Assembly (NCBI GenBank): GCA_000934455.1
Contig: KN882935.1
Location: 35,776 to 71,570 of the forward strand
DNA length: 35,795 bases
DNA from: Apostichopus parvimensis
Taxonomy: Eukaryota > Echinodermata > Holothuroidea > Aspidochirotida > Stichopodidae
Direction of reading: 5' to 3'
Shown here: in pieces, positions 12,763-23,795 of the stretch
Layout of the letters: every line of letters starts with the position of its first letter
How positions within the stretch are numbered: position 1 is the first letter of the stretch
The notes under the pieces: model-generated
Databases searched by the model: none
Seen by the model: only the letters and a program-made list of their open reading frames with translations
Told to the model about the DNA's origin: nothing
Translations under genes and position numbers: made by a program

Positions 12763-13131
12763 CGGCATTGAAGGCTCGCCCCAAACTGCGTGCGGCCATC
12801 TGAAAAGTTAACTTTCTGTTGCTAGCAAGTGACGTTTTGTTTGTGTCGCTACAAAATGCAGACAGTAGTGAAACGTGATACCTTGTTATCTTTTATCTAG
12901 ACCTGAGATGTCCATCACTGCTAAGTCTGCTATGTACACTGTGTTGTGTGTATTGACCGTACCTGCATATATTGACTGTACACTAGTGTCTAATTACCGA
13001 CGGTAGCAAGCTGTGTGTGTATTTTCTGGGATCGATGGTGGTGTCTAACATTTCTGTTACACCTCATTCGAAACTACCTAGGTCAGATTACCGGCATTAG
13101 ACGTTTCTTTTTGCGTGAGTCTTCACACCCT
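12763..13131. mobile_element. TTAA-flanked MITE-like element, copy 1 (about 369 bp)
   Basis: This stretch aligns along its whole length with 31353-31711, with shared blocks such as CGCTACAAAATGCAGACAGTA, AAACGTGATACCTTGTTAT, GTCTAATTACCGA and TATTTTCTGGGATCGATGGT. The ends are imperfect inverted repeats, CGGCATTGAAGGCTC against the complement of GAGTCTTCACACCCT. TTAA precedes the left end and TTAG (probably a mutated TTAA) follows the right. It is non-coding, so presumably mobilised in trans. A TTAA target would suit a piggyBac-like or Kolobok-like superfamily, which is inference only. Confidence 0.75.
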
Positions 13132-14445
13132 TTAGTAACAGTTGCTAAAATTTTGATCAAAATCAAACAAGACGGAAACAAAAATAGGGTATAATTGAAG
13201 TTATAATTTTAGAGGATATAAAATGTGAAAGTTGCTGATAGTCAATAATATACTTTAAACAATTCACACAGTTTTCAATATTACATGTAAAGGAAGGAAC
13301 TGCTTCTCAAATTCTTGTGATTTATTAGATAGTAGCTTACACTTCAAATTCAACTTCTGATGATCAATTCTCTTCAAAAAGAGTAAGTAAAATTACATTT
13401 AATCTGTGATTAAATCCTTTTTGAACCCACATTTTCAGAAGCAATCTACCACAGCTAATAGCTTGTGAATTTATGTGGCCATATTCCTCCTATGTGTATG
13501 TGAGGTCTTGGCCAACTGCACTGAAAATTATGCTCAATTCTGTCACTCTTAAATGAATTAAATGAATTTTTGGACAAGAAAAAGTATTGAACAGAAATAT
13601 TTGATGGATATGAAATTTGTAAGTGTCATCATGAAATTGGTTGAAATATAATTTTTTTTTTACCAATGGCAAGATGAATAGTTTTGAGTGACAAACCAGC
13701 CATGGCACTGAGTCACACAAATGTTGTTTCTGTCAAAGCTTATTTTTGATTTGTGGAATTGAATCAGCAAGGTTGTGGTCTAACTCGAGGGTTAACCAAT
13801 TATTTGGCCCAGGCCTCTGAATTATATTATGAATAAATCATGTAAGCCGAGGATGACCATAACAATTCGTCATAACCCAAAATGTTTAATTTAAAAGAAC
13901 ATCAGCACAACTACAGACTATTTTGTGTGTTTTTGTGTTTTTCATAAACAGTATGCTTCAGTGTCCCATGATCCACAGTTGAACAGGTAGAAAGGCAAAT
14001 GGTATGCCAAGTGTGTGACAAGTCGTCTCTGGGAAGTTCCTGCTCTAAAACGGGCGAAACATTATCGATCATCCAGCGTTGCCCAAAAATTTAGCATGAT
14101 AAAACAAGGCCATCTAAATTATGGGACATAACTGTGAATAGGTCTCATTTACTATGACAATTGTTATTGCTAGCAAAAATTAAATGAAACAAACCCTCCA
14201 AATCATCAAAAGGAAATGATAGGAAATGCTGTTTTTATTTTTTTGGTGTTAGTTTTTCACTGCTGTGAGTACTGTTACCTTACTTTCAGGATGGACTGTT
14301 ACAACATTTGGCAAATTGGTGTTTGCTCCACCTATCTTCAACCATTCATTGTTAGAATTCCATAATGTGTAGAGAATTGGTTCTTTTGGAATCCACTGAT
14401 AAGTTGATTTTTACTACAGAGCACTTCTTGAAAGTGTTAAGTTGA
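13132..14445. other. Intergenic stretch, no gene recognised
   Basis: AT-rich DNA between the TTAA-flanked element and the LINE remnant. The one longer open frame (13720-13490, minus strand) has no recognisable domain and contains a poly-T derived lysine run. I see no RNA gene or clear repeat boundary here, though some of it may be decayed LINE 5' sequence. Confidence 0.5.
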
Positions 14446-15002
14446 TTGTATGGTAATTCTTTGCTTTATGGAATTACAAATGCACAAATGAATAGACTGC
14501 AACGGATTCATAACACCGCCGCACGAATAGCGACAAAAACTCCTAAGCTAAGTCGTATAACACCAGTGCTTGAAGACCTACATTGGCTGCCAATATCTGC
14601 CCGCATTGAATTTAAGCTGTTGCTTCTCAGTTACAAGTGTTTGAATAGTGGAATGGCCACAGAAGAACTTATCGACCCCATATCAACCATCCCTTGACTT
14701 GAGGTCCTCTAATCAGGCAGTTCTAAAAGTTCCAAAGGCAGACTTTCTTCATGTGGTCCCAAGGCTTTCGTAATCGCTGCCACTACATTGTGGAACAACA
14801 TCCCACTTAACCTCAGGAAAGACACCTCATTTAAATGTTTCAAATCCCAGCTGAAGACATTTCTGTTTTATAGATATTTGCATCTTTAAGCTCTCGACTG
14901 CCCTTTTGAACAAACCTTCGGCACTGGATTCATGGTGCATTATTAAGTGATTTATTTACATTACATTACATGACATAACATTACATAACATTACATTACA
15001 TT
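14446..15002 (+). pseudogene. 5'-truncated, frameshifted non-LTR retrotransposon (CR1/L2-type) 3' end
   Basis: The translation from 14446 to 14697 shows the far C-terminal part of a LINE ORF2: NSLLYGI, RLQRIHNTAARI, ITPVLEDLHWLP, ARIEFKLLLLSYKCL. It then breaks. Homology continues one frame over (LRSSNQAVLKVPKADF), and after a second shift the typical end appears (ATTLWNNIPLNLRKD, CFKSQLKTFLFYRYLHL) up to TAA at 14887-14889. A short tail follows, ending in an ACATT-type microsatellite at about 14957-15002, the kind of simple-repeat 3' end seen in CR1/L2-like elements. The catalytic reverse transcriptase core and the endonuclease are absent, so this is dead. Clade placement is approximate. Confidence 0.85.
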
Positions 15003-15439
15003 AAGTGTTCCAGTTTTGCGTAGTAGTATTGAAGGCTGTGAACTTTGTTTCTGCATTGAAAAACTGCATCTTCTCAATTGTATAGCAATTTGCCCATTTT
15101 GCGATGCGATACCGGATGAATTATTCCCTGAAGACTTCATTCTGAGATCTTAATAATCTGCTTACCTAGCGCAATTTTCACCATAAAGGGCATGTTAAAC
15201 AAGTCACAGTATCGGTTTATACCATTCAGACCAATAATGTCAGACAAAAGGCAATCTTTGACCTATTTTAGAAAGGGAAAATAAACTGATTGTCAGGAAT
15301 TCCCTTCTGTTATTTGTGACTAGAGTACAATGTCTCAGACTAGTATTCCTCTTTCTTTCATTTCCATAGTACTCTCTTTTAGTAGAGTGTGCAATTATAA
15401 TTTAATTAAAATCAACACGTTTTGTTTTAATGTCTTTGT

Positions 15440-15690
15440 CACCTTATTTAATAATAATAAAATATTACATTTATAAATCGATTAAAACAGCATTTCAAAG
15501 CGCTTTACAAAGTAGAAAAGAGACAAAGGAAACCAAGGGGAAAAAAAGAAACTAGGAATCAAACAGAAATGTTTTAAGTTGTCTCTTGAATATACAAAGG
15601 TAGGGAGAGTCACAAACGTGACATGGGAGTTCATTCCAAAGAGAAGGCAGAGACAGAAAAGGCACGATCGTCATAACGAGTATTTAATAG
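15440..15690. repeat. Probable dispersed repeat with AAAGCGCTTT palindrome
   Basis: The block opens with an AATAATAATAA run, followed by CATTTATAAATCGATT and TTTCAAAGCGCTTTACAAAG. It continues through a purine-rich stretch to a region resembling a decayed coding or SINE-like tail (GGGAGAGTCACAAACGTGAC, TTCATTCCAAAGAGAAGGCA). Sequences of this style are common as dispersed repeats in marine invertebrates. There is no second copy in the window, so this is a recognition-based call only. Confidence 0.35.
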
Positions 15691-16069
15691 CTATATACTG
15701 AAATAGACTGTTCGAACTATCATTGACGCTCTAGCAATTTTTGTGAAAGTGAAAGTTATTGTTTTATAACTTTTCAAAAGTAGATTATTAACCAGTTAAC
15801 ATAACTTACCTCTTTTCCCATCGTAATACTGTATATAGAGTTTAAAGTGTGTATGAGTCTTCTCGTTATTTCCTGTTAACAGGGACTATACTTTGCCAGT
15901 GTTAGCAACAGCAAATGTCTTTTAGTGGATTATAACATTTTAACAAAATAAATTAAATGCCTTGAAAATTTCAGTAGATTTGAACACAACAAAAAGAGAA
16001 GATACAAGACAATAAACATGTGTTTTATTAACTATCTATGTACAGAACATACATGTAATAACATCTCTC

Positions 16070-16346
16070 TGTAGAGAAGAACATAAAAACATATAACATA
16101 ATATCTGGGAGAGTGGAAAAAAAAACACCACACCCACAGGGGGGGGACAGAGAGAGCACACGAAGGCCCAAAAAAATATATGTGACACACACAGAAAAAT
16201 TGTACACACACTCTGGGCGCAAAAAATATACCAAAACCCACAACAAAAAAAAAAAAAATAGCATATTCCCCTTTCCCACAACACAGATAAGAAAACACAA
16301 CAAAACACACACAATATCACAGAGAATAAAAAACACAGAAAAAAAA
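16070..16346. repeat. A/C-rich, T-poor low-complexity block abutting the ferredoxin start
   Basis: About 275 bases made of short A, CA, GA and G runs with very little T, ending in eight A residues directly before the ferredoxin ATG. It leaves all three minus-strand frames open, giving spurious F/C/V-rich open frames, and one plus-strand frame continuous with ferredoxin exon 1. Its texture resembles low-quality read sequence as much as a natural simple repeat. It may have replaced the true 5' UTR or promoter sequence. Confidence 0.6.
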
Positions 16347-19300
16347 ATGGTTTTCCTACCACTTCAGCGACTTGCCAGCACAATGCAATCCTTCGTGCCA
16401 AATGTCTGTAGACTTCACAGACATGCCCAGCTTATAACAGGATTTGTTCAGCATTGCAGGTTTTCAAGAGGTTACCATGGAAACAAGAACTTCAGTACAT
16501 CAGTTGGTGCTAAAAGATGGATATGTAACTCACAACACACATTAAGATCAACCAAAAATGATTTTAGTGGAACCATTTCACCTCTTTCCAAACGCTTATC
16601 GACATCTTCCACTCTGACGAAACAAGAAACGTAAGTATTGCAAGAACTTTGAGAGTCATGCATTAAAATAATTACAAATTATTCAACTGGTTGTAGATTT
16701 CATCAAATTAACACTGTACTGTAGTACTAGTACTCAGACTTGGCGTATGAGTACAACAGCGTGAGTATGAGTACAACATCATGAGTATGAGTACAACAGC
16801 ACGAGTATCAGTACAACAACATGAGTATGACTACAATAGCATGAGTACAACAGCATTTGTACGAGTACAACAGCATGAGTATGAGTACAACAGCATGAGT
16901 ATGACTACAACAGCATGAGTATGACAACTATAGCATGAGTACGAGTACAACAGCATGAATATGAGTTCAAGTAGAATTACCCTTGGTATTAGTGTACAAG
17001 TACAAGGCTCTAAGCAAGAATATCAGTACAAGGCCTTAAACGCCAGTACGAGTACAAAATGTGGCCTGGGTTCCTGCACTACTATTGAAAATTCTACAAG
17101 TAAGTAGTTGGAGTACAGTACATTCCACTGTGCAATGATATAAGTATAAATCTAGACTCACTAAACCATTGCTACAGTACTACTGCTCTGGCTGCTTAAA
17201 CCTTGACTGGCAGAGTATAACCTGCATCAATATTATCCTAAGTGCACCAAGCCTGTTGGCTGACAGGCCCACCTCATGAATATTCAGTAGAGTTAATTAA
17301 CATACCAAGGCATAACTTGAAATATACTCATTGCTTAGTGAGATACAGCATGTACGATAACCAAGTCTTACATCAACCAAGGAGTAACCAATTTTACAGA
17401 AAGCTTAGACACAAGTTAGAATGAAATGTGAAGAGCAATCTTCAACATTATGAAACATAGGAATGCTATTAAAGTTGTGATAGTCAGATGTCTTAATTCC
17501 TTGTTAGTAATATTTTCAGATCATGCAGACTATATCAAGTAAACTGCCTTTTCAATAAAGATTGCAGACTTTTGTCTATGTTTGTTACCTGTGGGATCTT
17601 TAATATCTGGAATATGCCTCAACGTTTTTTTATCATTATAATCTCATTTTCTTAAGGTCATTAAGTGTCTAATTAAAATACATATTTTATAATCACTACG
17701 ACCTACTATTTTAGTTTTTACCATACTTTTCATAAGTCACTTTGAATCTCTTTGTCTTTCACACTACAGAATAAAGATAAACTACATCGGTAGAGATGGG
17801 ACGAAGATGACAGTCAATGGGGTTGTTGGCGACAGTCTCCTGGATGTAGCTATAGATAATGACTTGGATATCGAAGGATACGGTAGGGTCTCCCATCATA
17901 ACGTCTCAAGCCTCAAGCTGTCTGTAAAGGATTGGATGAGTCTGTGTCTTATATCAAAATAAACATGTTTATATCACTCAGTACCAGCAAACAAAACACA
18001 TGGTGTTTTGTTGTTTGAAGAGGGGGCCACAGTTTCCTAGATTATGATGGAAAATGCTATTAGGTTCTATTACAGGACTGTCTTGTACAAAGGCAGTTAG
18101 AGAAGCAGGCATCTCCTCCCTCCACACCACCCCCCCCCCTCCCTTCTGTACTTCACATTAAATGGTTGGATTACTGTATATTAGGGTGAACTTTGACCTT
18201 GGGTTAACCTTATCACTTCAGTGACATTGGTCTCAAAACATATAAAAAACAGAAGATAAACATAAATGTGTATTAGTCATCAAATTTAATTTCTGAACTG
18301 GATATTCAGAAACATGAGGAAGGGACCCATTTTGTAGGAAGTCAGGGGTGTAAGGGCCTTCTACCAAAATATATTTCACAATAGTTTTTCCGCAGGTAGA
18401 TGCCACTTTCACCACCACTGGATATTGGTTTGGTTTCTGCCTCCCCCCACTCCTCCCCCTTTGCCCCATTCTCAAACCTGTGTCATTAAAAGGTTATATA
18501 AGGTATAGGTTGTTTTGATCTACAATGATAGTTAACTGCAGTACATTTCTTGATTTTTCTGACTTAGTGAAATTAAATGAGCAAGTGTGGTCTACATGCA
18601 TCTAGACTAAAGAGAGCTTACAGAGTGGGTTTTCGTTTACAATTCTATCCTTCGAGGTGACACCTGAGGTGTGATTTATTTCTTCATTTTGTCTTGCATT
18701 TATTCTTATATTCCAGCAGTATTATCCAACTGTCTCACTCACACAGTGGTGGCAGCAGTAGGATTGTATATATTCAGGATTTCATGTTTGAAGGGGAAGC
18801 AATTGCTGTGAGAACCTTCACTATATATTAGCCTTGCTTGACTTTAATCTAGCCTTGACATTTATCTAGTGGCTAGTAATCACTTTAACAAACTAAAGAA
18901 CTTACCTTTTACTTTAATCAGAACAGTAATTTGATTCATAATCATATTACGTTATTTAATGTCTTTGGTTTGTTATATATTCCTCAGGTGCTTGTGAAGG
19001 TACATTAGCCTGCTCGACTTGCCACTTAATATTTGAAGAACCTCAATTTAATTCCCTACCAGAAGCTTCCGACGAGGAACAAGATATGTTAGATTTCGCA
19101 TGTGGACTCTCTGACACGTAAATTTTCACTGTTTTACCTTCTTTATTTTATCTTTCATTTTAGTATGAACTTGATTTTCATAAAAACCACTGGTTTTAAC
19201 CCACAACCCATTTTATCATTTGAATATATATTCCAATTTTGATTCCATTTCATCACAGATATTCAGTATCATGAGTTGTACGTGCTAGAATGTTTGTGAG

Positions 19301-19615
19301 ATAAACTGTCTGTTAAAAAAATAAAATAAAAAAATTTGAGCTGCTCTGCCTGTTATCAAATATATTTCTCAAGTTACACTAAAAACATTAAACATTTATA
19401 TCTTAGACAAGAAACATTCATTGTGGATTTTACCAAACCAATGTATATATGCAGGTATCATATTATGCTTTGTGTGTTGACAAGGGAATGTACTTTTTTT
19501 TCCCCTTTTATTTTGCTCCAGGTCGCGATTGGGTTGTCAGATTATCTTGTCAAAAGACATGGACGGTATGACTGTTACTGTACCTGATGGTGTAGCAGAT
19601 GCAAGGGGTGTCTGA
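16347..19615 (+). CDS. FDX1: Mitochondrial [2Fe-2S] ferredoxin, adrenodoxin (FDX1) type, complete, 4 exons
   Basis: Electron carrier of the mitochondrial matrix, reduced by ferredoxin reductase. FDX1-type proteins serve mitochondrial cytochromes P450 and, in human cells, lipoylation. Exons: 16347-16630, 17770-17882, 18988-19117, 19522-19615; GT-AG introns, 621 nt, 206 aa. Residues 1 to about 90 are rich in R, S and H with almost no acidic residues, as expected of a mitochondrial presequence. The core starts near residue 95 ([10 protein letters not shown]). Cluster ligands are C135, C141 and C144 (C-x5-C-x2-C in [12 protein letters not shown]) and C181 (SRLGCQ); the 36-residue gap C144-C181 equals that of adrenodoxin. 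[18 protein letters not shown], a [10 protein letters not shown] acidic segment and VADAR at the C terminus favour FDX1 over FDX2. The start is uncertain: the frame stays open upstream through the low-complexity block to 16113, and a second ATG lies at about 16383. Confidence 0.95.
16745..16970. repeat. 20-bp minisatellite in ferredoxin intron 1
   Basis: About eleven degenerate units of GAGTATGAGTACAACAGCAT and close variants run in tandem. One or two units are shortened (for example near 16845-16860). Array edges grade into related GAGTAC-rich sequence up to about 17060. It lies 115 bp inside intron 1 and has no reading-frame constraint. Confidence 0.9.
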
Positions 19616-20011
19616 CATATGATGCTAACTTGAACACACCAGTATTTTTTTTTAGTTTTTTTTTTAAAAGGAAGTCTTAGGTCAAGAAAACTCAGCAGAG
19701 TGCAATCTCTAAAAATATTTTTAAGCACTCAGGTACAGCTTTGGTTGGTTGATTCGTACTCTGCAGGACCTTTTTTCCTGACGGAGATTATTAAGAGGTC
19801 GAGAGGGTTTTCTACGAAACTGAACCAGTGATAAGGATAAGTTGAACAACAGCTATGTATCTCTAGTTAAACCATCCAATATTCACCAAGCGTTTTAGCT
19901 TGATTTCATTTGAGGTGATGTAATGGAGATCGCCTTTCCCTCTTTTGGGCATCTTTTTAACGGCATAGTAACGATAATTAGGTGGGGATATTCACATCCA
20001 AGAAAGGTCTG

Positions 20012-20350
20012 TATACAGGGGGGTAGGAGCAGGGGGGAACTGGGGGCACGTGCTCCCCCCCCCACTTTTTTCCAAAATAGCAAATGTGCCCTACTGGCAA
20101 ATAAAATGTGCCCATTTGATGAAGAACTGTCTTTTGGATATCTTAAGCCTTTGTTAATTTTAATATTTTATTTTAATTATTCACATACACCATAATAGTA
20201 TTGAAAGCATACTAACACATCATATATATTTAACCTGATATGGCCGGTGTATCGGTTTATACCATAACAAGTGGTGGTTGTGGAATGAGAAAGTGCCCCT
20301 CTGATGTTGTGCCCCCCCCACGTTTTGGAAGCTTCCTACCCCCCTGTATA
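20012..20350. mobile_element. hAT-like MITE, about 339 bp, in the ferredoxin 3' UTR region
   Basis: Terminal inverted repeats: TATACAGGGGGGTAGGAGC at 20012-20030, and 20331-20350, whose complement is TATACAGGGGGGTAGGAAGC. They differ by one inserted base. The CAGGGG...CCCCTG core ends (20016 and 20346) are typical of hAT transposons. No clear 8-bp target duplication is visible; only TATA flanks both sides, which cannot be told apart from part of the inverted repeat. Sub-terminal blocks with C-runs followed by CACTTTTTT or CACGTTTT occur near both ends. No transposase is encoded. Confidence 0.75.
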
Positions 20351-20416
20351 GGATTGTTTTGGATGGTGACTGAGTGATTAGTTTTCTCTGGAGTATGAGT
20401 GACAAGTCCATTCTTC

Positions 20417-20422
20417 AATAAA
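20417..20422 (+). terminator. Candidate ferredoxin polyadenylation signal AATAAA
   Basis: AATAAA followed within 20 bases by a GT/T-rich stretch (GTTATATTTTGTTGTCT), about 800 bp past the ferredoxin stop codon. If used, the 3' UTR would include the hAT-like MITE. An alternative AATAAA at 20100-20105 lies within the MITE. Confidence 0.45.
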
Positions 20423-23400
20423 TGTTATATTTTGTTGTCTCTAAGACATTCACCAGGTGTTTCTTTATTCCAACATATTAGTGAATAGGAATGAGGGCAT
20501 CAGTCGTTAGCTTCAAAGGTTTGTTAACGAAAACATGTATCAACCATTGCCAGAAATTTGTTTACATAAATTATCTGTGTTCGGTTGAATAACTTGCAAA
20601 TATTTCAGTGCAAAATAACAGCCTTAAGCCTGCTGCACACTGGCCCAACTGAATACAAACCGACTCAAAAGTCAACTACTATAACCTACATTTCAATAGT
20701 AATCAAAACGTCTCTGTTTGTCAGTAACCACCAGCGCCCGTTTATGTCACATGCAAAATTACTTCTCTGTGATTGGTTTAGTTGGTTGAAACTGTTAGTA
20801 AGCAATTCACTTCATGTCAAGTCTCTGCAACTGAAGCCAAGTTGACTTAAAACTGGCCGAGTCTTGGTCAGTGGTAGTCATAAGCACACCCACACATTCT
20901 TCCTGACCATCCTGGATTTTCTGCGTTCCAACAGCCAAGTTGAGTCAGGTTGCATTCAATGGGGGCAGAAAAGAACTCTGTTAATATAAAAGCAACAGGT
21001 TTGCAGTGGCTACAGTATGTGTTACATTTTCCTATCACAAGTAAACTGGAGTACAAACTATGTTGTTGCTTTTTTTTCCCCCCTTTAGCATCACAACATA
21101 CCCTGAATACAACTGTGAAGGCTGTTTGTGTTTTCGAGATAACTGGAGAAGAATGAATGAGTATTTTTTTTGCAGTTAGAAGTCGTTTAGCATTAGTAAC
21201 TAGGGCAGTTAGTTAGATTTAAAATCTTTGACTTTGAACATGTGTGTTGATGAAAGATTCAGTAATACACAATCACATTGATAAGTAGGTACGGTAGTTT
21301 GGTGACTTGTGTGTCTAAGACATTAAGCAAAACTGTATGATATCATTTCATTATTCTGTTATTTTAGCCTTTTGGGGAACTGTTTTTAGTTTTGGATTTT
21401 TTTTTTATACCTCATTTAAATACCTAAACAAAAATTATAATAAATAAATAACCAACTCTTATAGAGTATTTTGTTTATTTTCCCAAATAATAGGATGCAT
21501 GGCAATACCCAATTAGAATTGCCAAGTCTGAAACTGTGTTTTACTTCCACAGCTTAAATTTCAACTAGTCTTGAGTGTGGTCTCAAATGTGTTTACAGTG
21601 AAGGCATTATTGATATGATTTGTTGCAGAGATTAGTGCAGCAAGAGGAGGGTCAGTGGGTGGATTTGGTGTGGGAGGGGTATGGGGGGGGTAGGGCAGGT
21701 AGGTGGCTAGGAGGAATCTCTTGGTATGACTCAAGAAATGATAGGTGAAGCAATGACAATCAGTTCTGAGTTACTTGTAGAGTAAATAGTTAGACTGACA
21801 AACAAGTCACACCTTGAAAACTAACAAATGTTTTTTGTCCAATGTCTACAAGTCCTTTTATGCTAGATAATTAGGATGTATTTATTGTTGGAACTTCATT
21901 ATAACTGTTCAAGTTATTGTAATAATGGTGCCAAAGGCTTGTTAGTTGACCCGTTCAATTTCTTTGTGCCAAACGGGAAAGGGGTATACTTTGGGATGTG
22001 CTGTCTTGCTTGTGTGTATGTCTGTGTGTTAAACATATTGTCGGTGTGTATGTATCTTTGAATTGAGCCGTGTGACCTTTATACTTGGTATGTAGTGGAG
22101 AAATCAGATATTTATTTTTGGCGGAGGTCTAATGTTTACATGTGAACGTACTCAACATAAGACAAATTCTGAATAGCTTATAAACAAAGTAACTGTCATC
22201 TCGGTTGAGTTGAATGTCACTTGATATATGTAAATCCTCATTACTTGAAGTAGAGGTCAAAGGTTACCTTAAGTCAACAGACAAGATTAACATATGAAAA
22301 CACATAATGTATCCTAAAAAAAAACTTTATTGGTTGAATGATGAAGTGAATTTCGCATAATGAAGCCTTGTTTTTGAAGGAGATTGAAAAGTGAGTCTTT
22401 TGAGGTCAGCAACCATGTATTTCTCTGTAGAGGCAAGGTGTACTTGAGCCAATAACTGGCTCTGGCTATTACTCTGTTATGACTGAGCACATCATAACTT
22501 CAGGGTTTCCGTGTGAACCGTGTATAATTTTCATAATCAGTCCTATCTTTTATTATGATGACAAAATATAAATAAACAATCAAACCATGCATTATTTTAA
22601 TCAAGTCTTTGGTGTCATATGTTGACAAATACTTCGTTTTCTATACACTTGAAGGGGTTCTAAACTTTCAAGATTTATAATGAATTTAAAAAGAAAAAAA
22701 CTATTGTTTCATGTGATTTTATTCTTCGAACTGCCAATCTGTAGGTACTTCTCAACAGCATAACCATTGAGGGAGTGGGAACGGTAGTTCAAACCTCAAA
22801 GGGGGAAGGGAAGGGGGGGGGGGAATTTTAATCACCTTCCACAGCTGTTCATGTAAGAAGTTCACTCTTTACCTTACCCCTTCCCTACTTCCTCACTCAA
22901 TTACACAGTGAATAATTTTATAGTATTAGTCGCATGAGTATTTGCAGCTCACAGAGGTAGAAAGAAGGCAGAAGGATCTTTTAAATATTGTACGGTGCAA
23001 AATTATTTTAAAAGACACCTCAAAGTTGACGGTTATGCCAACACCCCTACTTCTCTGTTTCCCTCCACCACCTGGACTGTCGCACCTCCAATTTTTGACA
23101 ATGAAGTGCAAATAAGTATTTTAACACCTGTGTATTGAATTAAGCCGTTAATAGCTGGCTAAGGAGATGCCAAATGGTGATTATCAAGGATAACTATCCG
23201 ATTACGTGTGAAGGAATATATCATTTGTGTCGTGTTAATGTCTCACGTCACAGACCTACACGTTACAACTAGTTCCTATCTGACACAATATGCAGCTTAG
23301 AATGAAATATTTTCCACCTGCTTCAATTCTCTGCCCTTCACCCTCAGCTTTCTAGCTGACCCTCACCCCCAGATGGAAAATTCTGGCAACGCCTCTATTA

Positions 23401-23600
23401 TAAATACCAGTCATCGCATGTAAAATTATTGATTGACAGGTTAAAACTTTGCCACACCCAAAACGGAAACCATTTTAGAAAATTTTGAACTCGCGCCGCC
23501 ATTCAAAAACCACCGTTATATATCTGGTAGCTGTCACGGCTATTTGGCAGACTACTATTAGCAGTAGCATACGGACACTTACAGGTACATATCATATACG
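20423..23600. other. Intergenic stretch, no gene recognised
   Basis: AT-rich DNA with no open frame that resembles a known protein. It contains two G-rich tracts fitting a quadruplex pattern, at 21672-21695 (GGGAGGGGTAT then eight G, TAGGG) and 22801-22823, and scattered poly-T runs. The last about 180 bp, with CGCGCCGCC near 23493, become richer in CpG ahead of the promoter-like site at 23601. Confidence 0.5.
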
Positions 23601-23657
23601 TATATAAAAGTACATGCTCTATTCCTTCAGTTGGAATAAGTAGTTGCGAGATCGACG
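23601..23657 (+). promoter_or_regulatory. Candidate core promoter and first non-coding exon (possibly of the ERM gene)
   Basis: TATATAAAAG at 23601-23610 is followed by TTCAGTT, matching the initiator pattern TCAGTY, with its A at 23629, 28 bp from the TATA start. This is ideal spacing. Twenty-nine bases later ACG is followed by GTAAGT at 23658, a strong donor. Read together these form a TATA box, start site and short first exon, 23629-23657. The next plus-strand gene is ERM, whose first coding exon begins at an acceptor (30115) with 5' UTR, so it needs an upstream leader exon. The pairing is inference; the exon could belong to a non-coding RNA. Confidence 0.45.
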
Positions 23658-23795
23658 GTAAGTAGATTCCTTATTTCTTAAAGTTTTCCGTTACTGTTCG
23701 AGCAGTACTTTCATTTCCTATAAGAAGATCGCCTTTTGCGTCTCTCAAGATGAAGTCAATTATTCCAGTCGAGTTAAAAACTTCAATTTGTTCCT

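Noticed and set aside
16113..16346. Upstream extension of the ferredoxin frame to an ATG at 16113
   Set aside because: The extra 78 residues come only from the low-complexity block and look like no presequence. The ATG at 16347 gives a plausible mitochondrial leader.
16028..16401. Three long overlapping minus-strand open frames rich in F, C and V
   Set aside because: All three frames are open because the block lacks T on the plus strand, hence lacks A-containing stops on the minus strand. It is a composition artefact.
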